Source of the DNA: Bog-756 sp963812885
Lineage (GTDB): Bacteria > Actinomycetota > Acidimicrobiia > Acidimicrobiales > RAAP-2
Assembly (NCBI GenBank): GCA_963812885.1
Contig: CAWEWZ010000011.1
Coordinates: 1 to 64,000 of the forward strand
Direction of reading: 5' to 3'
DNA length: 64,000 bases
The first letter of the stretch is position 1. Each line of letters opens with the position of its first letter. The notes below the pieces were generated by a model. That model did no database searches, was not told the origin of the DNA, and was given only the letters and a program-made list of their open reading frames with translations. The position numbers and the translations under genes are program-made. This document shows, piece by piece, positions 52,239 through 60,907 of the stretch.

Positions 52239-53123
52239 TCAGAGGCGTCGGGCCACCGGCTGGGCACGCTCGGAGGCATCCGGGGCGAAGGCACGGATCA
52301 TCCCGTCCTGGGAGAAGGAGGCCAGCAGCTCGCCCTGCTCGGTGAACACCTGGCCGCGGACGAGCGACATTCCCCCACCGACGTGCACGCTCTCGTGGTG
52401 GTAGAGGAGCCAACCATCCCACTGCACCGGTTCGTGAAAGGTCACCACAATGGCCATGACGCCGGTGGAGAGCTCGTGATGGGCCATCGATGTGCCCACT
52501 CCCTGGTGGGCCCGCATGGTGGCCGAGATGGACAGGTGCCCGGTGAAATGGGCGATCAACGCCTTGGCCAACGCATCCTCAGCCGGGACGAGCGCGTACC
52601 GGACCCACGCGTCGAGGATCGGAGGACCGACCTCGTCGGGGTCGTTCGGATCGCGCACGCCGTCGAGCCGCAGCTCTCGCCCAGCCATGGGCATCAAGCA
52701 CGGGATGGCGTCCACCGGTGGACCGACCGGCGGCATGACCGCCCCATGCCTGATGAGGTCCGGGTGGACCACGTCCAGGAGGACGGTCACCGAAGCACAC
52801 CGTCGTCCCTCCTGGACGACGGCCACCACGGCACTGGCAAAGGTTCGGCCGTCGTGGAGCACGTCGACGTCGAACACGAGTGGGTGATGGTCATCGACGA
52901 CCCGGAAGAACACGGCATGGGCCGAGCGTGCGGTGTGATGGGGGAAGGTCTTCGAGCCGGCCACGATGGCCTGGGCCAGCAGTTGGCTGCCGTCGACCAC
53001 CCGGCGCCCTCCCCCGTCGCTGACCCCGGTGAACCGACCGCCGCCGGCCGGCTCGACGTCGAAGATCTCGAGCATCCTGTCCAGCGACGACGCCCTGGCC
53101 GCCGAGGGCGGCGGACCGCTCAT
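52239..53123 (-). CDS. TesB-like acyl-CoA thioesterase
   Basis: The 294-residue double-hotdog protein starts MSGPPPSAARASSLDRMLEIFDVEPAGGG at ATG 53123, overlapping the DUF427 stop by four bases. Features are VVDGSQLLAQAIVAGSKTFP, HAVFFRVVDDHHPLVFDVDVLHDGRTFASAVVAV and the second hotdog from AWVRYALVP to FHEPVQWDGWLLYHHES, ending with FSQDGMIR. It likely hydrolyses an acyl-CoA intermediate or binds CoA esters. The frame extends upstream inside the DUF427 gene, but the overlap start is preferred. Confidence 0.9.
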   Translation of the reverse strand: MSGPPPSAARASSLDRMLEIFDVEPAGGGRFTGVSDGGGRRVVDGSQLLAQAIVAGSKTFPHHTARSAHAVFFRVVDDHHPLVFDVDVLHDGRTFASAVVAVVQEGRRCASVTVLLDVVHPDLIRHGAVMPPVGPPVDAIPCLMPMAGRELRLDGVRDPNDPDEVGPPILDAWVRYALVPAEDALAKALIAHFTGHLSISATMRAHQGVGTSMAHHELSTGVMAIVVTFHEPVQWDGWLLYHHESVHVGGGMSLVRGQVFTEQGELLASFSQDGMIRAFAPDASERAQPVARRL

Positions 53124-53509
53124 CGTCCGGAGACGGGTGGATCGGCCACACCGATCCGGACCTGGACCGTGTCCTGGAAGAAGGCCACGTAACCGGCCAG
53201 GCGGGCCACCTCGGGATAGGGCTCTTCGTAGGACCACACCAGCACCTCTTCGCCGGACGCCTGGTACCGGCGATAGGTCGCCGTGCCCTTGAACGGGCAC
53301 CGGGTCGTCCGGTCATCGGGCTCGAACAGGTCCAGCCGGACGTCGTCGGGCGGAAAGTAGAAGACCAGGCCGTGATCCTGCTCGTCGACCAGCAGGCACC
53401 GCTCGCTGTCGGCGAGCACCTCGTCGCCGGCGGACACGGTCACCCGGTTGCGGCGGGCCAGGATATCGACGCGGTAGTCCGGACGATCGACGTAGGCCGA
53501 CGGTTCCAT
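53120..53509 (-). CDS. DUF427 family protein
   Basis: The 129-residue protein begins MEPSAYVDRPDYRVDILARRNRVTV at ATG 53509, with GGAGA seven bases upstream; an ATG two codons earlier is too close to the ribosome site. The DUF427 signature is present: GDEVLADSERCLLVDEQ, YFPPDDVRLDLFEPDDRTTRCPFKGTATY and VWSYEEPYPEVARLAGYVAFF. The family is a small beta-tent fold without an established reaction, often encoded with oxygenases and acyl-CoA enzymes. It is coupled to the TesB gene. Confidence 0.92.
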   Translation of the reverse strand: MEPSAYVDRPDYRVDILARRNRVTVSAGDEVLADSERCLLVDEQDHGLVFYFPPDDVRLDLFEPDDRTTRCPFKGTATYRRYQASGEEVLVWSYEEPYPEVARLAGYVAFFQDTVQVRIGVADPPVSGR

Positions 53510-53605
53510 GGGCATTCTCCTTCTGACCACGATCGGTGATGTGACCGTAGTATGGCTGGTCGGAAACCAGCCGAGCCAGACTCCGATCCGTCGAAGGAGT
53601 TCCCG

Positions 53606-53905
53606 TTGATCATCGTGATGGGCACCTACCATGTTCCACCCGACCAGCGGGAGCGATTCATGAGCTCCAAGTTCAAGCAGGTGGAGAGGACACGCAACGA
53701 GGCGGGGTGCCTCGAGTATGCATTCTCTGCCGATGCCCAGGAGTCCGATCTGGTCCGGCTCATCGAGATGTGGGAGTCGATGGCTGACCTGGAGGCCCAT
53801 ATCCAAGGACTGCGGACCGGGCCGCCGGAGGCGGTGGTGGCGGCGGTGACCAGCTCGACCTTCACCGTGTTCGAGGGCGAGCCCGCCCGGATTCCCGGGT
53901 CATGA
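53606..53905 (+). CDS. Antibiotic biosynthesis monooxygenase (ABM) domain protein
   Basis: The 99-residue protein begins at TTG 53606 (LIIVMGTYHVPPDQRERFMSS), six bases after GAAGGAG; an in-frame ATG at 53552 lacks a ribosome site. VERTRNEAGCLEYAFSADAQESDLVRLIEMWESMADLEAHIQ is the canonical ABM core. It may oxidise a small aromatic or quinone, or degrade reactive products. It precedes the ferredoxin gene on the same strand. Confidence 0.9.
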   Translation: MIIVMGTYHVPPDQRERFMSSKFKQVERTRNEAGCLEYAFSADAQESDLVRLIEMWESMADLEAHIQGLRTGPPEAVVAAVTSSTFTVFEGEPARIPGS

Positions 53906-53969
53906 CCGCCGGCCAGCCACCCCGGGGCGTTCGTCAACGCATCGATCGCCAATGGATACACTGCTCGCC

Positions 53970-54161
53970 ATGCGGGTGATCGTCGACTTCGATCTGTGTG
54001 AGTCCAACGCCTTGTGCATGGCCGCGGCGCCAGAGGTCTTCGAAGTGCGGGACGACGACTTTCTCTACGTACTCCAGGAGGAGCCGCCCGAGGAGTTGCG
54101 GGACAAGGTGGAAGAGGCCGCCCGCTCCTGCCCGAAGGTGGCCATCACCATCGTCGACTAG
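53970..54161 (+). CDS. Small [3Fe-4S] ferredoxin of the P450-partner type
   Basis: The 63-residue protein starts MRVIVDFDLCESNALCMAAAPEVFEV at ATG 53970. The three cluster cysteines are in CESNALC and in ARSCPKVAI; the position that is Cys in 4Fe ferredoxins is Asn here, which fits a single 3Fe-4S cluster. PEVFEVRDDDFLYVLQEEPPE is typical of actinobacterial P450 ferredoxins. It should deliver electrons to one or both P450s, which lie 8-11 kb away. No reductase gene is evident. Confidence 0.92.
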   Translation: MRVIVDFDLCESNALCMAAAPEVFEVRDDDFLYVLQEEPPEELRDKVEEAARSCPKVAITIVD

Positions 54162-54197
54162 TCCGGCGCCGGTTGCGGTCCGTCGTTCCTCGCCGGC

Positions 54198-55683
54198 TCA
54201 GGCGTCGGTCAGTCGGGAGACCACGGTCCGCCTGAGGAGCTTGCCGGTGTCGGTCCGCGGCAGTTCGGGCCAGAATTCGATGACTTCGGGTGTCTTGGAC
54301 GACCGGAGACGACTTCGCACCAGGTCGCGGAATTCCCTCGGGGTCGGTCTCATGACCGGGTTCGGCCACCACGACGGCCATCAGCCGCTGGCCCCACTGC
54401 TCGTCAGGCACCCCGACCACCACCGCGTCCACGATGCCGCTGTGGGAGACGAGCACGTCCTCGATCTCGGCGGGGGCAATGTTCTCGCCGCCACGGATGA
54501 TGGTGTCGTCGGCCCGCCCCTCGACGAACAGGTACCCGTCGGCATCGACCCATCCGCGATCCCGGGTCGGGAACCACCCATCGTCCTCCAGCAGTGCCAC
54601 CCCGGCGTACTCACCGGAGATCTGTTCGCCGCGGAGGAACAACAGCCCGGTCTCGCCGGCCCCGAGCACGGTACCATCCTCGTCGCGGACCTCGAGCTCG
54701 ATGCCGGGCACCAGGCGACCGACCGAGCCGAGGCGGCCCCGAGCCTTCGGGTCCTCGGACTCGAAGGCGGCCCGGTGGTCCTCCGGACCGAGCAGGGCGA
54801 TGGTCGAGCTCGTTTCGGTGAGGCCGTAGGCGTTGACGAATCCGGTGGTCGGAAACAGCTCCAGCGCCCGGTTCAGCACCGGCGCCGGCATGCGGGCGCC
54901 GCCGTAGGAGAGGGTCTGGAGGCTCGGGGTGTCGGCGTCCTCGGCCTCTCCGAGATGGCTGACGATCTGGGCCAGCATGGTCGGGACCACCATGGCCTGG
55001 GTGACCTTCTCATCGCGGACGATCTGCAGCCAGGTCTCCGGATCGAAACGGTCCAGGTAGATGATCCGGCGGCCGGCGTAGAGATTGCTCAAGAGGTTGG
55101 CCACGCCGGCCACGTGGTAGGGCGGGACCGACACCAGCGTGGCGTCGCCTTCCTCGGCGCTGGCGAACTCCACCGTGCCGAGGAGGTACGACATCAGATG
55201 GCGGTGACGGAGAACGGCCGCCTTCGGGGCCGCGGTGGTTCCGCTGGTGTAGAGCAGCACGCACGGGAGGTCCGGGTCGGGGGGCAACGGAGACTCGGAC
55301 CCGTCCGGTCGGAGCGAGTCCACGAAGTCCTGGCGTTCGGCTGACCGGGCAGGATCGGCGAAGGGCGGCGGTACACCCTCGTAGATCACGAACGATCCGA
55401 CGTGGGCGTCGTACTGGGCGGCAAGCTGTTCGGCTCCCAGCCGGTAGTTGAGGGGAATGAACGGCACCCCGGCGCCGGCCGCTCCGAACAGCGCCACCGG
55501 GTAGGCGAAGTGGTTGCTCCCGAGGTAGATGACCGAGGGGACGCCCAGGTCGGTGAAGTACGACGACGCGGCCCACGAATATTCGATCAACATGCCGTGG
55601 TCGAAGGTCCGGTCGCCGAAGGTCACCGCACCCCGGTCGGCCAGGCCGGACTGGGCCATGTCGAGTACGAGGCCGAGGTGCAT
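54198..55683 (-). CDS. AMP-forming acyl-CoA ligase, frameshifted near the C-terminus
   Basis: The ligase starts MHLGLVLDMAQSGLADRGAV at ATG 55683, 9 bases after the preceding stop. It shows CVLLYTSGTTAAPKAAVLRH (P-loop), NAYGLTETSSTI, GYLFVEGRADDTIIRGGENI (hinge) and QWGQRLMAVVVAE. After about codon 449 the frame becomes Arg-rich and runs to 54145; one base less within the CCC run at 54335-54337 restores EFRDLVRSRLRSSKTPEVIE and LPRTDTGKLLRRT with the catalytic lysine, ending at 54198. Restored length is about 494 residues. It activates a free acid to CoA. Confidence 0.88.
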
Positions 55684-55692
55684 GGTGCGGTG

Positions 55693-55998
55693 TCAGTCCG
55701 AGGAAGGAAGAGGCTTGGCGCTCTTCACGTCGAGGACCTCGCCGTCGAGAGCCAGCACGCCCTCGCCGGGCTTGGAGCACAGGACCTCGATGGTGTCCGC
55801 CGGGTCGACGTAGCGCTTGCCCAGCAGGACCGTTCCCTCGGCACCCGGGAGGATGTCGGTGGCCGACACCTCCTCGTCCGGCCCGACCATGGGGACGCCG
55901 CCCGAGGTCAGCGTGGACGGGTGGTCCGGCGCCCGGATGACCACCACCTCGGTCGTCCCCACCGCGCTCCGCAGCCGTGTCCCGGCCTTCATCTCCAT
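55693..55998 (-). CDS. Conserved hypothetical protein upstream of acyl-CoA ligase
   Basis: The 101-residue protein starts MEMKAGTRLRSAVGTTEVVVIRAP at ATG 55998 with AAAGGA six bases upstream. It has a strand-rich body with SGGVPMVGPDEEVS and AEGTVLLGKRYVDPADTIEVLCSKPGEGVLALDGE. I have no domain name for it; similar short proteins are, to my recollection, common beside acyl-CoA ligases in actinobacteria. It forms an operon with the ligase, spaced 9 bases. The longer in-frame extension into the intergenic region is rejected. Confidence 0.75.
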   Translation of the reverse strand: MEMKAGTRLRSAVGTTEVVVIRAPDHPSTLTSGGVPMVGPDEEVSATDILPGAEGTVLLGKRYVDPADTIEVLCSKPGEGVLALDGEVLDVKSAKPLPSSD

Positions 55999-56332
55999 CG
56001 ATGGTCCTTTCCCTCGCTCCGGCCTTCGCCACCCACCGGACGAACCGGTCGACACGTTCGCAGCCCGGGTATGTGCACGACCGGTTCCACCGGGCCACCC
56101 GCAGACGCCGGATCCGGCCCCGGGGATCCGGCTCACCTGTCGAGCCATCCCAACAGGCGCGTCCCCGATCATTTCGTCGGTCGGAGACGGAAGTTTTCGG
56201 ACCGATGTTACACCGAATCGGCTGGTGGTCATGGGGCCGAACCGCCGGCCCGACCTCCGACCCCTGTGCCATGATCCCGGATGCGGTGGGCCCGGTCCGG
56301 TGGGCCGCCGATGATCCCCCCGGAGGAGCAGC
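55999..56332. other. Divergent intergenic region
   Basis: These 334 bases separate the hypothetical/ligase operon from the TesB gene. No gene is supported. A GACCGGT core occurs at 56077-56083, but its arms do not match the island palindrome. Confidence 0.45.
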
Positions 56333-57184
56333 ATGACCGAACTAGCCGACCTGGTGAGCGTGCTCGATCTCGAGCCGCTGGACGACACGCATTTCCGGGC
56401 CCGTAACTTCACGGCCGGGCTGGGGGGCGTCGTCTTCGGCGGGCAATTGCTGGCCCAGTCGATCGTGGCCGCGTCGACCGTGGATCCCTCCAAGGAGGTC
56501 AAGTCCATCCACACCGTGTTCTCCCGAGCGGGGGCACTCGACCAACCGCTGGACATCGAGGTGGATCCCATGCACGTGGGCCGGGCGCTGGCCAGCGCCA
56601 CGGTCACCGTCCGCCAGGGTGAGCGGCTGTGCACGCGGTCGTTGGTCCTGCTGAGCGCGGTCGAGCCGGACCTCATCCGGCACGGGACCGAGGCCCCCGA
56701 CGTCGGTTCGCCCGATGACGCCGGCCCGACCGGGGGCGAAGGCTTCTGGGAGATCCGGGTGGTCGGGGGGGTCGATGTCTCGGACCCGGACGAGATCGGG
56801 CCGCCCGAGTTGGCCGTGTGGGTCCGCTTTCCGGGGGCCGAGGCCCACGGAGTCCTCGGCCAGGCCCTTCTGGCCTATGCCACCGACGGCTTCCTGATCG
56901 GGACGGCGATGCGGCCCCACCCCGGCGTCGGACAGTCGATGGCCCACGTCTCCATTTCCACCAGCGTGCTGAGCCACACCCTCACCTTCCACGAACCGGT
57001 CGATGCCGGGGAGTGGCACCTGCTGGCTCACGAAAGTCCGTATGCCGGTCGGGGCCGCACCTACGGACGAGCCAACATCTTCTCCGCCAACGGGCGGCTC
57101 GTCGGCTCCTTCGTGCAGGACAATATGGTCCGCGGGTTCGCCCCCGACCAGAGGCCGGCCGCCGGCCGGCGATCCCCGACCTGA
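56333..57184 (+). CDS. TesB-like acyl-CoA thioesterase II family protein
   Basis: The 283-residue protein starts at ATG 56333 with GGAGGAG four bases upstream. Double-hotdog features include FGGQLLAQSIVAASTVDPSKEVKSIHTVF and DIEVDPMHVGRALASATVTVRQGERLCTRSLVLL in the first half, and ATDGFLIGTAMRPHPGVG, LSHTLTFHEPVDAGEWHLLAHESPYAGRGRTYGRANIF in the second. It hydrolyses acyl-CoAs or serves in chain release. It is distantly related to the thioesterase at 52.2 kb. Confidence 0.93.
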   Translation: MTELADLVSVLDLEPLDDTHFRARNFTAGLGGVVFGGQLLAQSIVAASTVDPSKEVKSIHTVFSRAGALDQPLDIEVDPMHVGRALASATVTVRQGERLCTRSLVLLSAVEPDLIRHGTEAPDVGSPDDAGPTGGEGFWEIRVVGGVDVSDPDEIGPPELAVWVRFPGAEAHGVLGQALLAYATDGFLIGTAMRPHPGVGQSMAHVSISTSVLSHTLTFHEPVDAGEWHLLAHESPYAGRGRTYGRANIFSANGRLVGSFVQDNMVRGFAPDQRPAAGRRSPT

Positions 57185-57344
57185 CCCACGATCCACCCCG
57201 GAGGATGCATGCCTCCCCGGGGGCGCCCTCCGGCAGCCCGTTCCGGCGGGCATGAGGCCATCCACCAGCGGATTCGGCCCATCTTCCCGAACGTGCCAAT
57301 TCCTAAAGCGGCGGGAGAATATAGCCGAAACTGGAAGGATGGGA

Positions 57345-59450
57345 GTGGCGAGGAATTCCCCAGCCGATCACCATGTAGCTGGTCTCTATACCCAGATGCT
57401 GTTGAAGCCGCTGATCGAAGAGTTGTCGGCCGACGGTGTCCAGGGGATGCTGTCCAGGTGCGGGGAGACCCGCACCCTCGAAGAGCTCTGTGATACCTCG
57501 TCGTGGAGCTCCTATGGCCAGTTCAGATCTCTTCTCCAGGAGGCCAGACGCAGCTTGGACTCCCGCTCGCATCTCGGGGCATCGGGCCTCCGTTCGGTCC
57601 TCATTGGCAACACGGAACTGGTCGAGACGGCGCAGGCTTTTGGATCCCCTTCAAGCCTCTTCAACACCAACAGCACCGAAAATCCGTTCCTTCCCATACG
57701 GGGGTACGAGACCAACGAGATTGATACAAATGAGTGGACCATACGCGAGTGGTTTATCGGTGGGTTCGACCCGTACCCCGAGTTCTGCGAGTTTGCCATC
57801 GGACTGCTGGCCGTCATACCCATGGTCTTCGGTCTCCCGGCGGGGGATGTCACCGAGGAGGAGTGCCAATGCAAAGGTGACCCGGCGTGCCTCTTCCGAT
57901 TGTCCTGGCAGTCCGACGACGAGACGTCACGGATCGAATTCCTCGAAATGCGGACGCAGCTTCTCGAGGCCCGTCTCGGCCAGGTGCACGACATGATCGA
58001 GGACCTGGCCACCAACGAGCGGTACGAGGATGTGCTCCAAGGGATTGTGGGCTCATCCCAGCGGGTTGTCGGCGCCGGCGGCGCCCTGCTCGCCCTGGAA
58101 GCCCGTCCGGCGGTTTCCCGACGGGTCTATGCGCAAGGGCTCACCGAGGCCGAGGCCACCTCACTGGCCGGGGAGCTCCTGGACGGCGACGAGGTCCGCC
58201 AGGAGGTGTGCACCATGGAGGTGGCTTCGGCCCGTCGGCGCTACGGGGTGTTGGCCGTCGAGGGCCAGGGCGGCGTGTTCGCGTCGCAACTGCGGGGAGC
58301 GCTCAACACCTACGCGCGGCTGGCCGCGGCCACCCTCGATTCGGCCGACGCCCTGGAGAGCGCCCGCCGTGAGGCCAACACGGCCCAGGTCCTGCTGGCC
58401 CTGACCAGCACGCTGGCCGAGATAGAGAACACCGATGAAATGGTCCTCCGGGTGGTCCAGGCCGTCCCCGCCCTCATCGACTGCGACCGGGTCGCCCTGT
58501 TCCTCGATGACATCAGCCGGGAGGAGCCCTTCCTCGACGGGATCGACCAGCAGTTGCCAGGTGATCGCGATCTCCGCCTGGTGGCGTCGTCGGGCTACCC
58601 GGACGATGCCGTCGCTACGCTCAGATCCACCCCCTTCGACACCTCGGTGTGCGCCGATGCGGTCTTCGAGAACGGGGTGGTCAGCAGGTTCCCCTCGGAT
58701 TTCGGCACGGTGGCGGCGATCATCGCGCCCATCCATTCAGCCGAACGGGTCATCGGATACATGGTGGCCGGTGTGACCCGCGACCCCGAGCGCCTGGCCA
58801 TCACTCCACATCTCGTCGACCGCATCAAGGGACTGGCGGCCCAAGCCTCGATTTCGATCAGCAATGCCATTCTGGTCGACCAGATCCGGCATCAGGCGGT
58901 CCACGACGCGTTGACCGGGCTGCCCAACCGCTCGTTGATCCTCGACCGGACCGAGCAGATGCTCGCTCGGGCCCGCCGCAGTCCGGCACCGGTGGCGGCC
59001 TTGTTCATCGACCTCGACGGCTTCAAGGACATCAATGACACCCTCGGACACAGCGTCGGGGACCAGGTGCTCAGAGAGGTCGCAAACCGCCTGGCCGGGG
59101 CCATGCGGGCCAGCGACAGCGTCGGCCGGCTCGGTGGCGACGAGTTCGTCGTGCTCGTCGACGGGGGCAACGCGGCCACCGCCCCGGAGATGGTCGCCGA
59201 CCGGCTCCTGTCGACCCTTCGGGCCCCGTTCGAGATCGAGGGGGTGGCCGGCCCGCTGACGGTGACGGTGACGGCCAGCATCGGGATCGCCATCGGATTG
59301 CGACCCTCGGCCACCGAACTGCTCCGGGACGCGGACATTGCCCTGTACCGGGCCAAGTCACAAGGGAGGGACTGCCTCTCCGTCTTCCTGAGCGAGACGC
59401 CCGACCTGAAGCCCGGGAGTGTCCTCAGGCCGGCTCCTTCAGCCCCATGA
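57345..59450 (+). CDS. Diguanylate cyclase with V4R-like and GAF sensor domains
   Basis: The 701-residue cytosolic protein makes cyclic-di-GMP. GTG 57345 is six bases after GGAAGG; ATG 57339 overlaps that site. Residues 1-190 form a V4R-like ligand domain ending CQCKGDPACLF, which fits C-x3-G-x3-C-x-F. A GAF-like region (225-335) and a second GAF (345-510) follow. The GGDEF domain (520-685) has DALTGLPNRSLILDR, the active site GGDEF at 597-601, and an inhibitory RxxD site (RASD, 588-591), so it is probably active and product-inhibited. V4R domains bind hydrocarbons or metals, hinting that it senses an island substrate. Confidence 0.93.
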   Translation: MARNSPADHHVAGLYTQMLLKPLIEELSADGVQGMLSRCGETRTLEELCDTSSWSSYGQFRSLLQEARRSLDSRSHLGASGLRSVLIGNTELVETAQAFGSPSSLFNTNSTENPFLPIRGYETNEIDTNEWTIREWFIGGFDPYPEFCEFAIGLLAVIPMVFGLPAGDVTEEECQCKGDPACLFRLSWQSDDETSRIEFLEMRTQLLEARLGQVHDMIEDLATNERYEDVLQGIVGSSQRVVGAGGALLALEARPAVSRRVYAQGLTEAEATSLAGELLDGDEVRQEVCTMEVASARRRYGVLAVEGQGGVFASQLRGALNTYARLAAATLDSADALESARREANTAQVLLALTSTLAEIENTDEMVLRVVQAVPALIDCDRVALFLDDISREEPFLDGIDQQLPGDRDLRLVASSGYPDDAVATLRSTPFDTSVCADAVFENGVVSRFPSDFGTVAAIIAPIHSAERVIGYMVAGVTRDPERLAITPHLVDRIKGLAAQASISISNAILVDQIRHQAVHDALTGLPNRSLILDRTEQMLARARRSPAPVAALFIDLDGFKDINDTLGHSVGDQVLREVANRLAGAMRASDSVGRLGGDEFVVLVDGGNAATAPEMVADRLLSTLRAPFEIEGVAGPLTVTVTASIGIAIGLRPSATELLRDADIALYRAKSQGRDCLSVFLSETPDLKPGSVLRPAPSAP

Positions 59451-60615
59451 GCTCGAACATGTTGCCTCCCATGATCTTGTGGACCGCCGCCGGCGGGTAG
59501 AGGTTCGACACTTCCTCGGCCCACTCGAAGGGCTCGGCGAGCCCCTCCGGGTGCGGATAGTCCGACCCGAAGAGGATGTGCTCCGGGGTCATCACATCGA
59601 TCAGGGCTTGGAGCGAGTCCTCCCAGAAGGGGTTGATGTAGATATTGCGGAGGAAGACCTCGCGGGGGTGTTCGAGGAAGGCGTTGGGCATCTTCCCATA
59701 CGTCTTCTCGAGGCCTTTGAGGCAGGGAAGGGCCCAGCTCCCGCCGTTCTCCACACTCATCAGGCGGACGGTCGGAAATCGGCTCAACATCCCGTGGCAG
59801 ATCGCCGACGACACCGCATCACTGATCGGCCTCCCCGTGTTGACAGCGTCGGTGAAGGGCCGGGGGGCGAACGGCTCCATGTCCCGTCCGTCACCCTCCC
59901 ATTCGTTGGCGTGGCGTTGGTAACCGGAGTCCGAGGCGTGCATGGCCACCAGCACCCCGGACTCAGCCACCTTCTGCCAGAACCCGTCGAATGCGGGGAG
60001 GAAGGGAGACCGGGTTCCCCTGGTGCCGGCCACCGGGCCCGGCCGGAGCAGGACCACCTTGGCTCCGCGCTCGAGCACCCACTCGAGCTCCGCAATCCCC
60101 CGCTCCGGCAGGCAGGGGTTCACCACGGGCGTGGCGAAGATCCGCTGGTGATAGTCGAAGGTCCACTCGTCGTGGAGCCACTGGTTGTAGGAGTGGATGA
60201 CCGTGCAGGTCATCTCCGGGTCGTCCAAGAGATTGACCTCGATGAGGCTGGCCAACGTGGGGAACATCAGGGCTGCATCCACACCGGTCTCATCGAGAAG
60301 GGCGAGGCGGGGCCCGGCCGATCGGAAGGCATCGATGGCCCGCATGGGCGTGCCGGCCATCTCGCGGAGGGATTTGCCTTCGGTGTTCTTCCCCGAGAAG
60401 TAGTCGGCAAATGCACCGGGCGGGGCCACGACCTCGAAGGTGGGATTGGGGATCGATTCGCTGATGTGATTGTTGATGGCGATCTTGGTCCGCCCCTTCA
60501 CCTGCACGTACTTGACGAAGCCCTCGAACTGCTTCGGGAGGTAGCGGGTCAGTGCATCCTCGGTCTCGTAGAGGTGGTTGTCGGCGTCGAATATCGGGCC
60601 TTCATACCTGCTCAT
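59425..60615 (-). CDS. Amidohydrolase family (ACMSD-like) protein
   Basis: The 396-residue protein starts MSRYEGPIFDADNHLYETEDALTRYLP at ATG 60615. The metal-binding DADNHLYE motif, the central AMHASD with its histidine, VRLMSVENGGSW and the terminal EHILFGSDYPHPEGL are typical of amidohydrolase-2 proteins related to aminocarboxymuconate-semialdehyde decarboxylase. It probably decarboxylates or hydrolyses a ring-derived acid. Its 3' end overlaps the diguanylate cyclase gene by 26 bases on the opposite strand. Confidence 0.93.
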   Translation of the reverse strand: MSRYEGPIFDADNHLYETEDALTRYLPKQFEGFVKYVQVKGRTKIAINNHISESIPNPTFEVVAPPGAFADYFSGKNTEGKSLREMAGTPMRAIDAFRSAGPRLALLDETGVDAALMFPTLASLIEVNLLDDPEMTCTVIHSYNQWLHDEWTFDYHQRIFATPVVNPCLPERGIAELEWVLERGAKVVLLRPGPVAGTRGTRSPFLPAFDGFWQKVAESGVLVAMHASDSGYQRHANEWEGDGRDMEPFAPRPFTDAVNTGRPISDAVSSAICHGMLSRFPTVRLMSVENGGSWALPCLKGLEKTYGKMPNAFLEHPREVFLRNIYINPFWEDSLQALIDVMTPEHILFGSDYPHPEGLAEPFEWAEEVSNLYPPAAVHKIMGGNMFELMGLKEPA

Positions 60616-60907
60616 GCAATCCTCGCTTCTCTGGGCCATGCCTGGTGGCTCGACGGCCAACGGACCGCACCGCCGGCGATGATTACGCCGCTTGCAGTGT
60701 AGGAGAGTGTGGTATCCGCTGCAACGGGTATGGCCCCTCCTTCCGAGGGGTACTGATCCGGACCCCGAGTGGAGGGACAGAGCAATTGACCCGTTGAACT
60801 CGGGTTCTTCAGTGAGAGCGCTCGGCTCCCCCTGTGGCCCCCTGGGGAGAAGCCTGTTTGCAGGGCCAGTCGCAGGCCAGCCGTTCGGCGGCGTCGCCGG
60901 ATCGGGG

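Noticed and set aside
56073..56088. Eighth copy of the ACCGGT operator
   Set aside because: Only the central GACCGGTT matches; the outer arms do not, so it fits chance in GC-rich DNA.
59425..59450. 26-base 3' overlap of the diguanylate cyclase and amidohydrolase as an annotation error
   Set aside because: Both ends are set by clear stop codons and both C-termini look natural; short convergent overlaps are common.
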